NCBI GenBank assembly: GCA_029255685.2
Contig: CM055312.2
Span: 14,594,649 to 14,658,648, forward strand
DNA from: Silene conica
Lineage: Eukaryota > Streptophyta > Magnoliopsida > Caryophyllales > Caryophyllaceae
Length of the DNA stretch: 64,000 bases
Direction: 5' to 3'
Made by a program: the position numbers and the translations under genes
Shown: positions 9,595 through 20,599 of the stretch, piece by piece
How positions within the stretch are numbered: position 1 is the stretch's first letter
Layout of the letters: the number at the start of each line of letters is the position of its first letter
The notes under the pieces: model-generated
Told to the model about the DNA's origin: nothing
Databases searched by the model: none
The model's input: only the letters and a program-made list of their open reading frames with translations

Positions 9595-10757
9595 GGTCGA
9601 CCGACCAGAAACATCAGTCGGTCGACCAGAGTCGCTGTATCGCTGATCCTTCTGTGATTCACAGGAGGTCGGTCGACCTGTTACACCGGTCGGTCGACCT
9701 GCTCTCCGCTGTAGTCTTTCGTTTCTCTTCCTCGGAAATCGCGAAATTGACTTGGATACTTGAGTGGCACTGCTGGCCACCAAAACCTCCCAGCTTACGC
9801 TGGTTTGGGGAGGTTTTTCTCATACATCTATTAACCCAGTGAGTTCTTTCCAGTTTTTCCTTAGTTTTTATTTTACTTGCATTTGTCTTTTAATTTTGTG
9901 AAACCTTTACTTAGGCTAATGCACAATGGGGACATTGTGCGGGTTGGTTTGGGGAATGGTTTCGTGTCACATGCATTGCATTTTGTCACACGTTTATTTG
10001 CATTTCTGTCTTGCATTTTTCTTTTCTTTATCTTCCTTGCATATACAAAAAAAAAAAATTCAAAAAAAAAAATAAAAAAATTCAAAAATTCCAAAAAAAA
10101 TGCACGTTTATTTTAGCATATAGGTCGAGTCGGAACGAGAGTATTTCAAGGATGATTTAGCTTTCTTACATGTTTACGCCTTTACCTTGCCTTGTCAACT
10201 TGTTTTAGTATGAGAGTCTTTCGCATATCTACGAGTTTTTGTCAACTTACATATCTTGAGACTTGACTTATACCTTGGCAACCTACTATACATTCTAAGA
10301 TTTAGAGCTTATTTCCTGGTTTCATTTTTAAACCAGTTGTCTAGGATGTGAGTAGTACTCCCCTTGGAACATGTTACATCAATATGCATAAACATGAACT
10401 TGAATTGCTATATACTTGTTTTACTATCTCGTTTTGTGAGTCTTGATACGTGCATTTGGGATCCCTTTTCTCATATTTACCCATAAGCCTTACATAGCCA
10501 GAATTGCCTTTTTATTCCCCCAAAACTACATCCCATACTTAGCCTACCCTTCCAAGCTAGTATTTGTGGTCTTTGGTTTAACTTTTGAGGCATCTTGGTT
10601 TATATGCTATCTTGAGCAAAAAGAGAAAGAAGAAAGAAAAGAAAGAAAGAAAAGAAAAAAGAACAGAAAAAGAAAGAAAAAGAAAGAAAGAAACGAAAAA
10701 AAAAAGCAAAAAGCACAGAAAGTCAGTCGACCGACCCCCTTAATAGGTCGGTCGACC
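9595..10757. repeat. Three GGTCGACC-motif doublets, 21-bp spacing (3' non-coding)
   Basis: Starts at 9595/9616, 9667/9688 and 10725/10746, each exactly 21 bp apart. Two pairs are in inverted orientation and could fold into a 12-bp stem (one or two mismatches) with a 9-base loop; the middle pair is direct. Confidence 0.93.
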
Positions 10758-11395
10758 AACTGGCATCATCAGATTCAAAAATTTCGTTCCAAAGATCCCT
10801 TTCTTTTATATGTTATCACTCCCGTACTTCATTCAAAAATATTGGGGAGTCCTTTCTTATATTTAATGTGAGAGTTGTGCTACAAAAGAGCACTTTATTA
10901 ATTTCAAAAGTTGTGAAGTATGTTATTGGAAACCGGTTTTACTAGCTTGGCTACTAACCCCACAGATCCAAAAAACATCTTAACCAATTTTTACCTTTTA
11001 CCTCACATATCTTTCATTACCCCAATTGCATGTATCTGGGTCACTTAATAAGGTTGTTATACAAAGTTGTAGAATTCTTGTTCATGTTAGATTGCAGGCA
11101 TGTTTCCATGGGTCGCAGTTAGGTGAGTGTCATTACAAAATTACTTCTTTCTATCTTTTACATATACTCACCCTTTGCTTCATGAGTGTCTCGAGCGTAC
11201 CGCGAGAGTCCATGGTATAAAGTCTCTATAGTCTTTAGTTTTGCAAGTTTGACAACACCATAACTCGTTTGCATGATTTGAATACTATCTCATTTTATAC
11301 TTGGCATTGGTTTAGGCTAACATGTAAATTTCGCTCTGAGATTGAAATCGTTCCATTAGTTAAGATCGAGTCTATTTCTTGCTTGAGGACAAGCA

Positions 11396-11415
11396 AGGGT
11401 TTGGTTTGGGGAATT
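11396..11415 (+). promoter_or_regulatory. Polypurine tract of Athila copy 1
   Basis: AGGGTTTGGTTTGGGGAATT directly before the 3' LTR, a G-rich tract in the usual place for plus-strand priming. The same sequence flanks the LTR of copy 2. Confidence 0.7.
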
Positions 11416-13144
11416 TGATGCGTGTCTATTTTATGATGTTTTTCATCTATTTTTACACGCATTTGGTCGCTCATTTACCGTGTTTTAGCCCTTATTTCCC
11501 AACAATTGTGTACTTTCGTATTTTTATGCTATTTTGCAGAATTATGCGGAAAAAGGGCGATTTCAAACCAAATCCGTCCTCAAGTGACTTTTTATGACTA
11601 AGGACAAGAAGGAACGAAGCCTAGCGCATATTTCAAGGCCTAAAGATAGTTTTTACAAGCAAAGAATCAATTCGCGACATTGCAGCCTGTTTCAAATGGC
11701 TATATCTCGAGTTCTAGAGCTGATAATGGAGTGATTCCAGTTGGAGGTGAAAGCTTATCCTCTTAGCTTTTCAATGCCGCGAGAATCGCTTGATTACGAT
11801 AAGTAACGAAGAAATGACAGCTGTTTTAAGAACGATGCGCGCTGCAGTCCCGACAGTTGGTCGACCGACCCACTATTTGGGTCGACCGACCAGGTGCCTA
11901 TTGGAAAAGCCCAGAATTTGCCTGAAGCCCAGAAATTACATAAAATCCGTAAAGCGGTCGACCGACCCAAAATATTGGTCGACCGACCTCAGCGCAGACT
12001 CAGAAGTTTCCGAAAAGCCCATACAAGTGTTTAGGTCATTAGGAAACTCTTTAATTCCGCCTATATAAGCTAATTTAGTCCCTAATTCAGAATCATCAAG
12101 TCTTATTTAGAGAGTTTTATTTAGTCTTTAGTTCAATTACAATCTTTCAATAATTCTCAACACTTTTAGTTTGTTCTTCAATCTTTCAACATTCATCAAT
12201 AAAGTTAGTTTCTTTCTGCCCTAATTCCAAATTGTGGTAATTACTCTTTTAATCTTGCTTTATTATCGTTCTTGTTTTTATTACAATTGTTAAGTTAGAA
12301 TCCCAAGCTTTATTGAATCTTGCATGCTTAGATTATTTACTATGTTCTCCATGTTTATTCCCAATTTTATAATCGTCTTAACAATCATGAGTAGCTAATT
12401 TTCACATGTTAGGATGTAGGGGATAAATATGCGTAGGTAGATAAAATTCGAAAGACCGACCTGTAGCAGGACCACGGTCGGCCGACCGGAATAGCTGGTC
12501 GGTCGACCGAGGCCGTGGTCGGCCGACTGGAGTAGCTGGTCGGTCGACCACCCGCGTATGTATTCTTATTTCGTCTTTTCTTGTCAATTATAATATCCTG
12601 CAATGAGACCATAAGGAGACTTGTAGGATGTTAGTAATGACCTACCCAAGATTGAAAGATACGGGAAGGGCATTGGTTTACACCTTAAGACGGATAGGTT
12701 ACTCAAGGCTGAAAGGTATGTGACCTGGAATTTAGGAATCACCCTTATTGTTGACACCCAATAATTGTGAGACCTAGGAACTAATAGCATAGGCCGAAAG
12801 GAGCTATTAGGTAGCATAGACCTAAAAAGATATGTTACACCCCCTTACGCGACTGCAATACATGTTGACCTTAGGATTTATTTTACCTTAGCTAATTATT
12901 ACCCAAACATCCTAGCATCCCTTTTTATTATATTTTATTCTCATCTTTTATTTTTTGTTTATTTTAATCTTTGCCTTAGATATAGTAATCAACCAATAAA
13001 ACCCCCAAATTTGTTACCTTTAAACATTAACATTCAACAATAAACATTCCCCGCCTCCTTGTGGTTCGACCCTGACTTTCGCTATCTATTGTTAAAGTTA
13101 GGAATTATAAATTTTATCTTTGGTACCCTCAACGACGGGCATCA
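11416..13144 (+). repeat. 3' LTR of Athila copy 1
   Basis: 1,729 bp, the same length as the 5' LTR, with about nine single-base differences noticed (for example ATTTCT/AGTTCT near 11709 and GGAGAG/GGAGAC near 12617). It ends GGGCATCA and is followed by the ATGAG duplication. Confidence 0.95.
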
Positions 13145-13149
13145 ATGAG

Positions 13150-13227
13150 GATGAGGACGAGGACGAGGACGAGGATGAGGAGGATGAGGATGATGTTGAT
13201 CATGAGGATGATGAAGATGATGATTAA
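13150..13227 (+). pseudogene. TNP2 acidic tail (part 2)
   Basis: Continuation of the acidic stretch interrupted by the Athila element: nearly all Asp and Glu codons, one VDH, then stop TAA at 13225-13227. Joined across the insertion it stays in the frame of the tail before 4661. Confidence 0.75.
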
Positions 13228-13332
13228 TTTGGTATAGTTGATCATGTTATTATATATTCATATTTTTATTAATCATTTATTTTATGCATGTTTAATTTGT
13301 AAGTATTAATACTTTTATTTATATGATTGTAG

Positions 13333-14954
13333 ATGGCAGGAGGTAGAGGAAGACAGCGAGGCGGGCACAGTCGTCAGCAGAGCCAGCCCGTTGTGCAGCA
13401 GGAGGAGGAGGAGTTGGTTCAGAGCGAACCTGAGGAGGACACACGTGTACAGATTCAGTACACAGAGGATCGCAGGAAGATGCTTGATCCAGCAGGATTT
13501 TGGTAAGTTTTATTAAATTGAAATTATTCATTTTATTAGTAATAAAAAGCTAGTTATTAAAAGTTACAATTTATATATGTTTCAGGTTTAATCATCAGAC
13601 CGCTGTTCGAGGTGTAACCAACAGCACAAAGTCATCTTTGTTAGATCCTGTGCCCCTGAATTGGACAGAAGCTAGTGAAGCTCAAAAAGAAGCCTGATTT
13701 AATAACTTCCGGGTAACCAAAAACTTTTTTATTAATTACTTATTTTACTCACTGTTATAGTTTTTCAACTAATACTTAATGTTATATTTCTGCAGCTACA
13801 TTTTTACTGGCCGCCTGAATTAGAGTCTACTGTCAATAAGAGGTGGCGCGATGTTGGAGCAACTAGATACAAAGACATTATCCATAAGATTGGTAAAAGG
13901 GGAAAGGCCTCACATCTTAAAGGTATATCTATACAATTACCTTTATTTGTCAATTGTATTGATTAAAGGATGAAAATTCCACTAATAATGACATAATTTA
14001 TCATTTTTGTAGGTGAGGCGCTTGAGGGGCTTCTGAATCGGCGTGATACCCCAGAGTTTCGAGCCAGATCGGCACAGAAGGCCATGAACAAAAGGGGAGG
14101 CAAGAAGGAAGGAATGGCTGAGCCTACCCATCATGCTGGTTCACGGTCATTTCTGGACATACTTTTTGGTGTAAGTTTTTATATTAACAGTTATTTATTT
14201 AGCTCGTTTATTTGGATCTTGGTAATAATAATGTCCTTAAGCAAACATTGAATTTTGTTCGTGTATGTAGCTGAACAAGAAGAAGAATAAAAAGAAGCAG
14301 TCAGCTGAGCAGTCAGCTGATCAGAGTGCTGATGATCAGTCAGCTGATCAACCAGATGATATGTTGGCAGATGATCCTCAGGCGACGGTCCCGGAACTGT
14401 TCCTTGCCACACATTCAAGGGTGAACGCTAAGAATGAGAGAATTTGGATTAAGCCAAAAGACAAAGCTTTATATGTAAGATTTTTTACTTAAGAATGATA
14501 CTTTTGAATTGTTACTTAATGAAATTAATGTTAACTAATGATGGTAATTTTTTGTCAACTAATGTAGGAAGCATTCGAGGCTGAAAAAGAAGAACATCCC
14601 GAAGTACCAGATAATGAGATTTGGTTTAATTTGGTCAAGGGATATAAGAAGGGTAATGTGTATGGCACCGGAAAGGCCCATGGTGTCTTCTTCAAAGAAC
14701 CGGCCAGAAGATCCTCATATGAGCCTCGCCAAACATATGAGCCGGCTATTGTGAGTCAACTACAGACTCAACTCGCTCAAGAAAGAAGAGTGAATGCTGA
14801 AAGAGATGAACAGTTTCGGTTGATGAAGGAGCGCATGGAGGCCATGGAGAACTTCTTCACACAATGCAACCCCGGTCCACAATATCGGTATGACCCCAAC
14901 GATCCGCATGGTAAGGGCGGTGGTAGTGGAGCCGGCATGGGATTTGCAACTTAG
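13333..14954 (+). pseudogene. TNP1-like protein (Ptta/En/Spm transposase family), one nonsense codon
   Basis: DNA-binding accessory protein of CACTA elements, expected to bind the subterminal repeats. Six exons with GT-AG borders: 13333-13502, 13586-13712, 13796-13922, 14013-14170, 14271-14474 and 14568-14954, totalling 391 codons in frame. The N-terminus is Gly/Arg/Gln-rich, then acidic. The Ptta/En/Spm domain runs through WRDVGATRYKDIIHKIGKRGKA and the ARSAQKAMNKRGG...HHAGSRSF block. A Ser/Ala/Asp/Gln repeat (SAEQSADQSADD) and a coiled-coil-like segment (LQTQLAQERRVNAERDEQ) follow. One TGA at 13695-13697 breaks exon 2 (EA-stop-FNNF). The intact gene of the other CACTA has EEWWNWF here, so a TGG to TGA change is likely. 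Confidence 0.85.
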
Positions 14955-15234
14955 GTTGTTGGATAAGTATTAGTTAGTTTAGCTTGAACTTGGATAATGT
15001 AGTTGGTTTAGCTTAAGGTTGGATAATGAACTTGGATAATGTAGTCAGTTTAGCTTGTAGTTGGATAATGTTCTCATTTTTTAATAAATGAGAATTTCGT
15101 GTTACAAAAGTTGCGGTTCGCGCAAATGGGTTGCAATTTTCTGTTTGCAGGTTTTCATTGGATATTAGGATGAATAAATACGAGATCTGGCTAGATCAAA
15201 AACGAATATGACATGAAAAGTTCCAGCCAATTCG

Positions 15235-15605
15235 GCGACTGAAATGGGGGCTTTGGCGACTGCAATCAGTCGCCAAAACTGGAAAAGCTACTAGAAAAAA
15301 AACACATTGGCGACTGTAAAAACCAATTTGGCGACTGCCCTACAGTCGCCAAATTGGCGACTCCCCTTTGCTTCAGTCGCCAAATTGGCGACTGCCTGCC
15401 CTTTCAGTCGCCAATTTGGCTACTGCACCTTCAGTCGCCATTTTCCTTCCTATAGCGACTACATCTTCAGTCGCCAAATTTGGCGACTGACAACAGTCGC
15501 CAATTTTTTTTGGGCGACTGGGGCTTGCGACAGAACTTTGGCGACTGAAGACAGTCGCCAAATTACATTTGGCGACTGTCTTCAGTCGCCAATTTCCGTC
15601 GCCTG
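15235..15605. repeat. CACTA-1 right subterminal repeats
   Basis: Dense direct and inverted copies of GGCGACTG/CAGTCGCC, mirroring the left end and running up to the right terminal inverted repeat. Confidence 0.88.
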
Positions 15606-15880
15606 TTTTATGTATTCTTGTAGTGACTCCGACTATAATTTTTGGATTAAAAATCAAACAAAGACCCCTAATTTTCGATATTCAGTCATTTCATAATCAA
15701 TTAAGTTAAACATCTTTAGATTTCACCTTAAATCATAAGCAAACACAACCGAAATAAGAAACAATATCAAATAATGATGCCATCTTGATTTTCTTTGGAG
15801 ATAGACCTGCCACCATTAATCAAGTTTATTTCTTGATTAGTTAATTTGGAGAATTGCATAGTCTAATAATTTAGTCTTTT

Positions 15881-15999
15881 TGATGTCTTATTTCAGTGGT
15901 GAAGACGGAAGTATCCTGGACAATAGGTCCTAGGTTCGATTCCCCCTCCCCTCTATTGTAATGCGACCAAGTGCGTGCTTCGTTGAACCAACAAAAAAT
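15881..15999 (+). repeat. tRNA-SINE-like head, copy A
   Basis: Similar over about 100 bases to the sequence at 17145. It contains a box B match GTTCGATTC (15934-15942) and a box A with one mismatch just upstream. Probably a decayed tRNA-derived SINE or fragment; the tail and TSD are not clear. Confidence 0.5.
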
Positions 16000-17144
16000 A
16001 ATTGAGCATTTTTCACGCTAAACACCCAAATCATTTTCGCAAATTAAGTCGCTTACCATTAATTGAATTTGCCATCGTCAAACTAAGTAAGTTAAGTTAA
16101 TCCCCAAATTAGATCACATCTACAAAACCTATGTATAACCTAAAACGACTCCGATGAAGAAAAATGACAGAAAAAAAAGGAATTACCGGCTAATTAAAAG
16201 ACTATAGTAGAAATAATACGAAAACTATCACAAATTTTTCGATATTTCGTAGAGATGGCTAAATATAACAACAATTCGTTATTTTCAAAAATCCTCTTTT
16301 AATAAATGATGTTCAAAAGTAATTAAATTGTTTGTAAATAATACAAAATTGTGACGGACCACATATAATTTGTGTTTAAAATATTTATAATGTTTTGCCA
16401 ATAGCCAACAACATTACAAATATTGAAAAATGTCTTTATAAACTACATTTGTTAATATATTACATTTATTAGTTTGTATTTCTCCAATATAAAATTTCCA
16501 AACCCTTATTACGGGTAACCTAAAAAATACGGAGTAGTAATATAAAGTCGGTCATGTTTCAATAGTAACATAAAGTCGACAACACCTAATAATGTTGACT
16601 CTTATATGACAATTGAGAGTTGAGACGGATGTTTAGGGCCAACGTTACTTTTGCGATAAAACCAAATGACGTTTTCGACGGACATTTCTGTCATGTTGAC
16701 CTTTGTTTTGCGTAATATAGTGTTAAATCAATTTATAATATCTCACATATGCTAAAAAACATTACAAATATTGAATATTTTCTTCCATTACATTAATAGT
16801 TATATTACATTCATCATTGTTTTCTTTCACCTTAAATTTCCGGACCCTTCTTACACGTGACCCCAAAAATAGTTTCATAAAATCGATCATGTCTAAAAAC
16901 ATGCCGTGATTAATAATAGTTAAGAAAACTATTATATGATAATTATTAAAAAATATGGTTGGATATTAAATGCTTTGCAAAAATCTGGTATTTATATGGA
17001 AATTAAAAGTATAAGTTGATAAAAAGTACAGAGTACAACTTTTACAGTTTAGCAAAAATTCAAGAAATTAAGATGGCGAAAAGATCGAGACAAATGGAAA
17101 ATAATGTGGAGTAACTTTTACAAATTAGAGAGGGTGATACCAAA

Positions 17145-17255
17145 GATGTCTTAGTCTAGTGGTTAAGACGGATGTATTGTGGACAATAGGTCTCAGGATC
17201 GAATCTCCCTCTCCTATTGTGTGCGATTAAGTGCGGATCCGCAGAGTAAGGGGTA
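17145..17255 (+). repeat. tRNA-SINE-like head, copy B
   Basis: Box A TAGTCTAGTGG (17152-17162) fits the TRGYNNARNGG consensus and box B GATCGAATC (17197-17205) fits GWTCRANNC. The shared body GTGGACAATAGGTC is also in copy A. It is not a folded tRNA gene. Confidence 0.55.
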
Positions 17256-17399
17256 GTGGATGAGTGGGTAGTTTTTGTTTTACGTATTTCTTGTGTACAT
17301 AATCCGTATTTCATACGGTCGATCGATATGAGCGCGACACGTCACCTTTTTACTCTAAAATAGCGGTTACCGGCTGTAGCTTTAATATATTAAATGGTT

Positions 17400-18710
17400 A
17401 CAATATCCTAAATTTAGATGTGGATATATTGTAACCTTAATTAAAATCTTAAAAAAATTATTTGTTCTTCTAGTTTTTAAATATGGGATATATTATTAAT
17501 CCTAATTTCAATATTACGTACTCATAAAATTAATGATCAATTTTACTGTCTAAATTTTTAGATGTGAGATATATTATTAATTCTAATTTCAATATTACGT
17601 ACTCGTAAAATTAATAATCAACTTTACTGTCTAATATTATCTACTACTTTAAAAAAATTATACTTTTTTTTATATTTTTTCCAAATCTCTCCTAGAAGTG
17701 GGATATATTGTACTATTAATTAAAATCTAAAAACTTTAATTGTTCTTCCAAATTTTTTGATGTGGATATATTGTTAATCAAATCCCAATTAAACTATTAG
17801 CTACTCATAAAACTAATAATCAACTTTATCTTTTTTGAAAAAATTAAACTTTCTTTGTTCTTCTAATTTTTAGTTGTGAGATATATTGTTAATCTTATTT
17901 AAAAATATTAGGTACTCATAAAGTTAATAATCAACTATATCTTTTTTTTCCTTTCACTTTAGATATTTAGATGTGTGATATATTGTTAATCTTAATTAAA
18001 ATCTAAAAAACTTTATTTGTTTTTCTTATTTTTAGACGTGGAATATATTATTAATCCTAATTAAAATATTAAAATTAATTTTATCTTTTTTTTTCTCTCT
18101 ATTATGAATCCAAATTAAAATATTAGATTCTCATAAAATTAATAATCAACTTTATTGTCTAATATTATCTATTAATCTAAAATTGTTTTATACTTTTTTT
18201 CTTTTCTCTTCTAATATATAGATAGATGTGGGACATTTTTAGTTCTTCTAATTTTTAGTTCTGAGATATATTGTTAATCCTAATTTTTACACCCTTTTTT
18301 TTTCCTTTCTCTCCTATTATTTAGATGTGGGATATATTGTAATATTAAATAAAATCTAAAAAACTTTATTTGTTCTTCTAATTTTTAAGATGTGGGATAT
18401 ATTGTTAATCCTATTTAAAAATATTAGGTACTCATAAATTAATAATCAACTTTATCTTTTTTTCTTTCTTTCTTAATATTTAAATGTGGGGTATATTGTT
18501 AAACTTAATTAAAAGCTAAAAAAACTTCTTTTTTCTTCTAATTTTTAGATGTGAGATATATTGTTAATCCTAATTAAAATATTAATATTTAGATGTGGGA
18601 CATATTGTCAATCATAATTAAATTCTAAAAAACTTTGTTTGTTCTTCTAATTTTTATATGTGTGATAAATTGTTAATCCTAATCAAACTATTAGGTACTC
18701 ATAAAATTAA
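17400..18710. repeat. AT-rich irregular repeat field, left part
   Basis: Recurring blocks GATGTGGGATATATTGTTAATCC, TACTCATAAAATTAATAATCAAC and AACTTTATTTGTTCTTC in the same order, with irregular spacing (about 65, 130 and 190 bases). No coding capacity. The field continues after the MULE insertion at 20911. Confidence 0.85.
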
Positions 18711-19039
18711 GGAAAAATTATGAATTACCACCTAATATGTTCCATTTTTTTTACAAATTAACACCTATTATATTCAACTTTACAAATAACCACCTAACTT
18801 TCTTATTTATCCACACCTACACCCCTTCTATCATTTCACCATTAACAAACCTTCATATACTAATCCTAGAAATCAATTTAGGGGTTCTTTAATTTTATCC
18901 TCTTTCAACATCGTTAATTTGCAATTCACTTTTTGCTGCAATTATCGATTCGGTTTCACTTTTCACTTGACATTCGATAATTGCTAAGGTTAGCTGTTTC
19001 TATTCGGTTGAATTGTAGCAAAAAGTGAAAAAAATAATG

Positions 19040-19255
19040 GTCACTAGAGTCCGATTGAACATCTTTGAGCACCATCCCTATCAAATTGATCTTGCTATCC
19101 TTTGCATAATATGTTGTGTAATGATTTATACCGACAAAGTCTAATGATCCTTTAACAAGAATTGAATCCGCTTGTGAAAACTTTGGTAAACGGTTTCTTG
19201 CCCGCCCTTTCATTGAACTTGGATAGTCTCCAAACATTGTCGGATCCAGAAACAT
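19040..19255 (-). pseudogene. GH1 beta-glucosidase fragment carried in the MULE
   Basis: About 70 codons on the minus strand match the C-terminal third of plant family 1 glycosyl hydrolases. They read LDPTMFGDYPSSMKGR, then RLPKFSQADSILVKGSLDFVGINHYTT, then LIGMVLKDVQSDS. The block around GSLDFVGINHYTT is very typical of the family. There is no catalytic glutamate motif and no start, so it cannot make an enzyme. It is bracketed by inverted sequences (GCAATTCAACCG near 19340 and CGGTTGAATTG near 19005), fitting capture between MULE arms. Confidence 0.82.
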
Positions 19256-19435
19256 GATTAAACAGTACAACATTGTTAATCTGTCATGTACTACATAATG
19301 ATATTATTCGTAGTTTCATTAATTTCTTACATTTTTTCTGCAATTCAACCGAGTAGAAAGAAAAGCTAACCATAGTAATTATGGCCGGAACGCCAAGTGA
19401 AAAGTGAAATCGAGTCGATAATTGCAGCAAAAAGT

Positions 19436-19812
19436 AAAGGGTTAATTTATAAACAATACCAATATAAGGACCCTTTTTCATAATCAATACCAAAATAATT
19501 GATAATTAGTAATCACTACCAAAATATTAACTTTTATCTAAGATAGGTACCTAGTCACGTGAAAATCTTATACTAACCTAGTCGAAGAGGTCCAAAAAGC
19601 CATTATTCAAGTACAAATCTCTAGACACTCAGCTCAAAATTCATTCTCTTAGATAAAAACACCTTTTAAAGTAAGAAAAAATTAGTGTAAAAAGGCGACT
19701 TGGTATCTAACGTAGAAAAAAGTTAATATCTTGGTATTGATTACTAATTATTGATTATGTTGGTAGTGATTATGAAAAAGAGGACTAAAGTTGGTAGTGT
19801 TTATCATTATGC
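19436..19812. mobile_element. MITE-like inverted repeat inside the MULE
   Basis: The left half (TTTATAAACAATACCA, then TTCATAATCAATACCA and TAATCACTACCAAAATATTAAC) is mirrored by the right half (GTTAATATCTTGGTATTGATTA, then TGGTAGTGATTATGAA and TGGTAGTGTTTATCA). About 370 bases, no coding. The exact ends and target duplication could not be fixed. Confidence 0.6.
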
Positions 19813-20599
19813 AGAAAGCTTTAGAAGCATCTTGACTGTCAAAAATTTGATTCTCGCAGCTACAGGGGGTAGTGAGGCTGCAAATCAGTTAGTACATTCA
19901 TGGGTGAAGAATGGTAGTTTTGTTGTCTGAAAGGCTTATCATTGGTTCAGGACTAAGTACCCAATTTTGCAGGGGCATAAGGTTGTGAATTTGAGAACAG
20001 TCATCCCTAAGCATAGTCTAATTGCTTCTTTGGCCATCCAATGTAAGCTTGCTACTCTAGATAATTTACAACAGCGAGGATTTAACTTGGCAAATAGATG
20101 TGTTCTCTGCAAGCAAGCTAGTGAGACACATTCACATCTCTTCTTCAGATGTCCATACTCTCAGGTTTTTTGGAGGCAGCTTTTACAATGGATGAAGTTG
20201 ACAGACCGGTCTAATCATTATATTGCTGAGTATTCTTGGGCTCAGAGCAAGAGAAGCTTTAAGCATTGGCAAAATGCTTGGTACCAAGCTGCCTTTCAGG
20301 GGCAATATACAGTTTATGGCTGGAGAGGAATAGACGTATATTTGGTGGCCTTGAAAAATCAGCCTCTCAGTTGCTCTATTCCCTCAAATTTAGTATTTGT
20401 GCATTCCTTCTAAATGGCCAATTCCCTAAGCTAGATTTTAGAATTATTAATGCTTTGTAAAGTAGTTCTTATCTTTTTTTCTTGCTAAAAAAAAGGTAAT
20501 TAGGGGTTATCTCTTTTGCTATGATTGTATCCTTTTTTTTTCCCCTTGTGGATGAATAAAAAGGATAATACCTTTCTTGCAAAAAAAAAAAAAAAAAAA
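19813..20599 (+). pseudogene. LINE (L1-type) 3' fragment, zinc-binding RT tail, poly(A)
   Basis: Reads the C-terminal zf-RVT region of a plant non-LTR retrotransposon: KAYHWFRTKYPILQGHK, then RGFNLANRCVLCKQASETHSHLFFRCPYSQVFW with the CX2C...H...HX4C pattern. A frameshift follows near 20305 before IYSLWLERNRRIF. It ends with a run of about twenty A at 20580-20599 after TACCTTTCTTGC. The 5' part is truncated and the reading frame is interrupted (TGA at 19927), so it is dead. Confidence 0.82.

Larger units (their letters stand above)
9387..11415 (+). other. Athila copy 1 non-coding 3' region (no pol)
   Basis: About 2 kb where pol would be expected holds no RT, RNase H or integrase reading frame. 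It contains doublets of the GGTCGACC motif, a hairpin AAAACCTCCC...GGGAGGTTTT near 9780-9817, and the perfect hairpin GCACAATGGGGACATTGTGC at 9921-9940. It also has purine-rich A/G low-complexity DNA at about 10616-10720 and the hairpin CTTGCTTGAGGACAAGCAAG at 11378-11397 next to the polypurine tract. The same signals recur in copy 2, so the layout is inherited and not private damage. Confidence 0.8.
4662..13144 (+). mobile_element. Athila-type LTR retrotransposon (copy 1), gag-protease only
   Basis: Two 1,729-bp LTRs (4662-6390 and 11416-13144) start TGATGCG and end GGGCATCA, flanked by the 5-bp duplication ATGAG (4657-4661 and 13145-13149). The primer site matches tRNA-Asp and the gag resembles Athila. 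The interior holds one 956-codon gag-protease ORF and about 2 kb of non-coding DNA before the polypurine tract. No reverse transcriptase, RNase H or integrase is present, so it depends on enzymes supplied in trans. About nine differences between the LTRs were noticed by eye, so it is younger than the CACTA it sits in but older than copy 2. Confidence 0.93.
3341..15625 (+). mobile_element. CACTA (En/Spm-like) DNA transposon, complete ends, internally deleted
   Basis: The left end starts CACTACAAGAATA followed by a CAGGCGACGGAAA block. The right end is the inverted copy, ending TTCTTGTAGTG. The terminal inverted repeats match over roughly 33 bases with two or three differences. Both sides are flanked by the 3-bp duplication ACT (3338-3340 and 15626-15628), as expected for CACTA elements. 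Gene order on the plus strand is a TNP2 remnant, then a six-exon TNP1-like gene. The central catalytic part of TNP2 is missing, so this copy is non-autonomous. An 8.5-kb Athila-type retrotransposon (4662-13144) is nested inside; without it and its duplicated 5 bp the CACTA is about 3.8 kb. The nesting shows that the CACTA arrived before the Athila. Confidence 0.93.
15629..17399. other. AT-rich spacer
   Basis: No gene recognised. It holds two tRNA-SINE-like heads (listed separately). It also holds two diverged copies of a segment with ATTACAAATATTG followed about 100 bases later by AATTTCC(A/G)(A/G)ACCCTT (about 16412-16510 and 16757-16850), suggesting an old tandem duplication. Confidence 0.6.
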
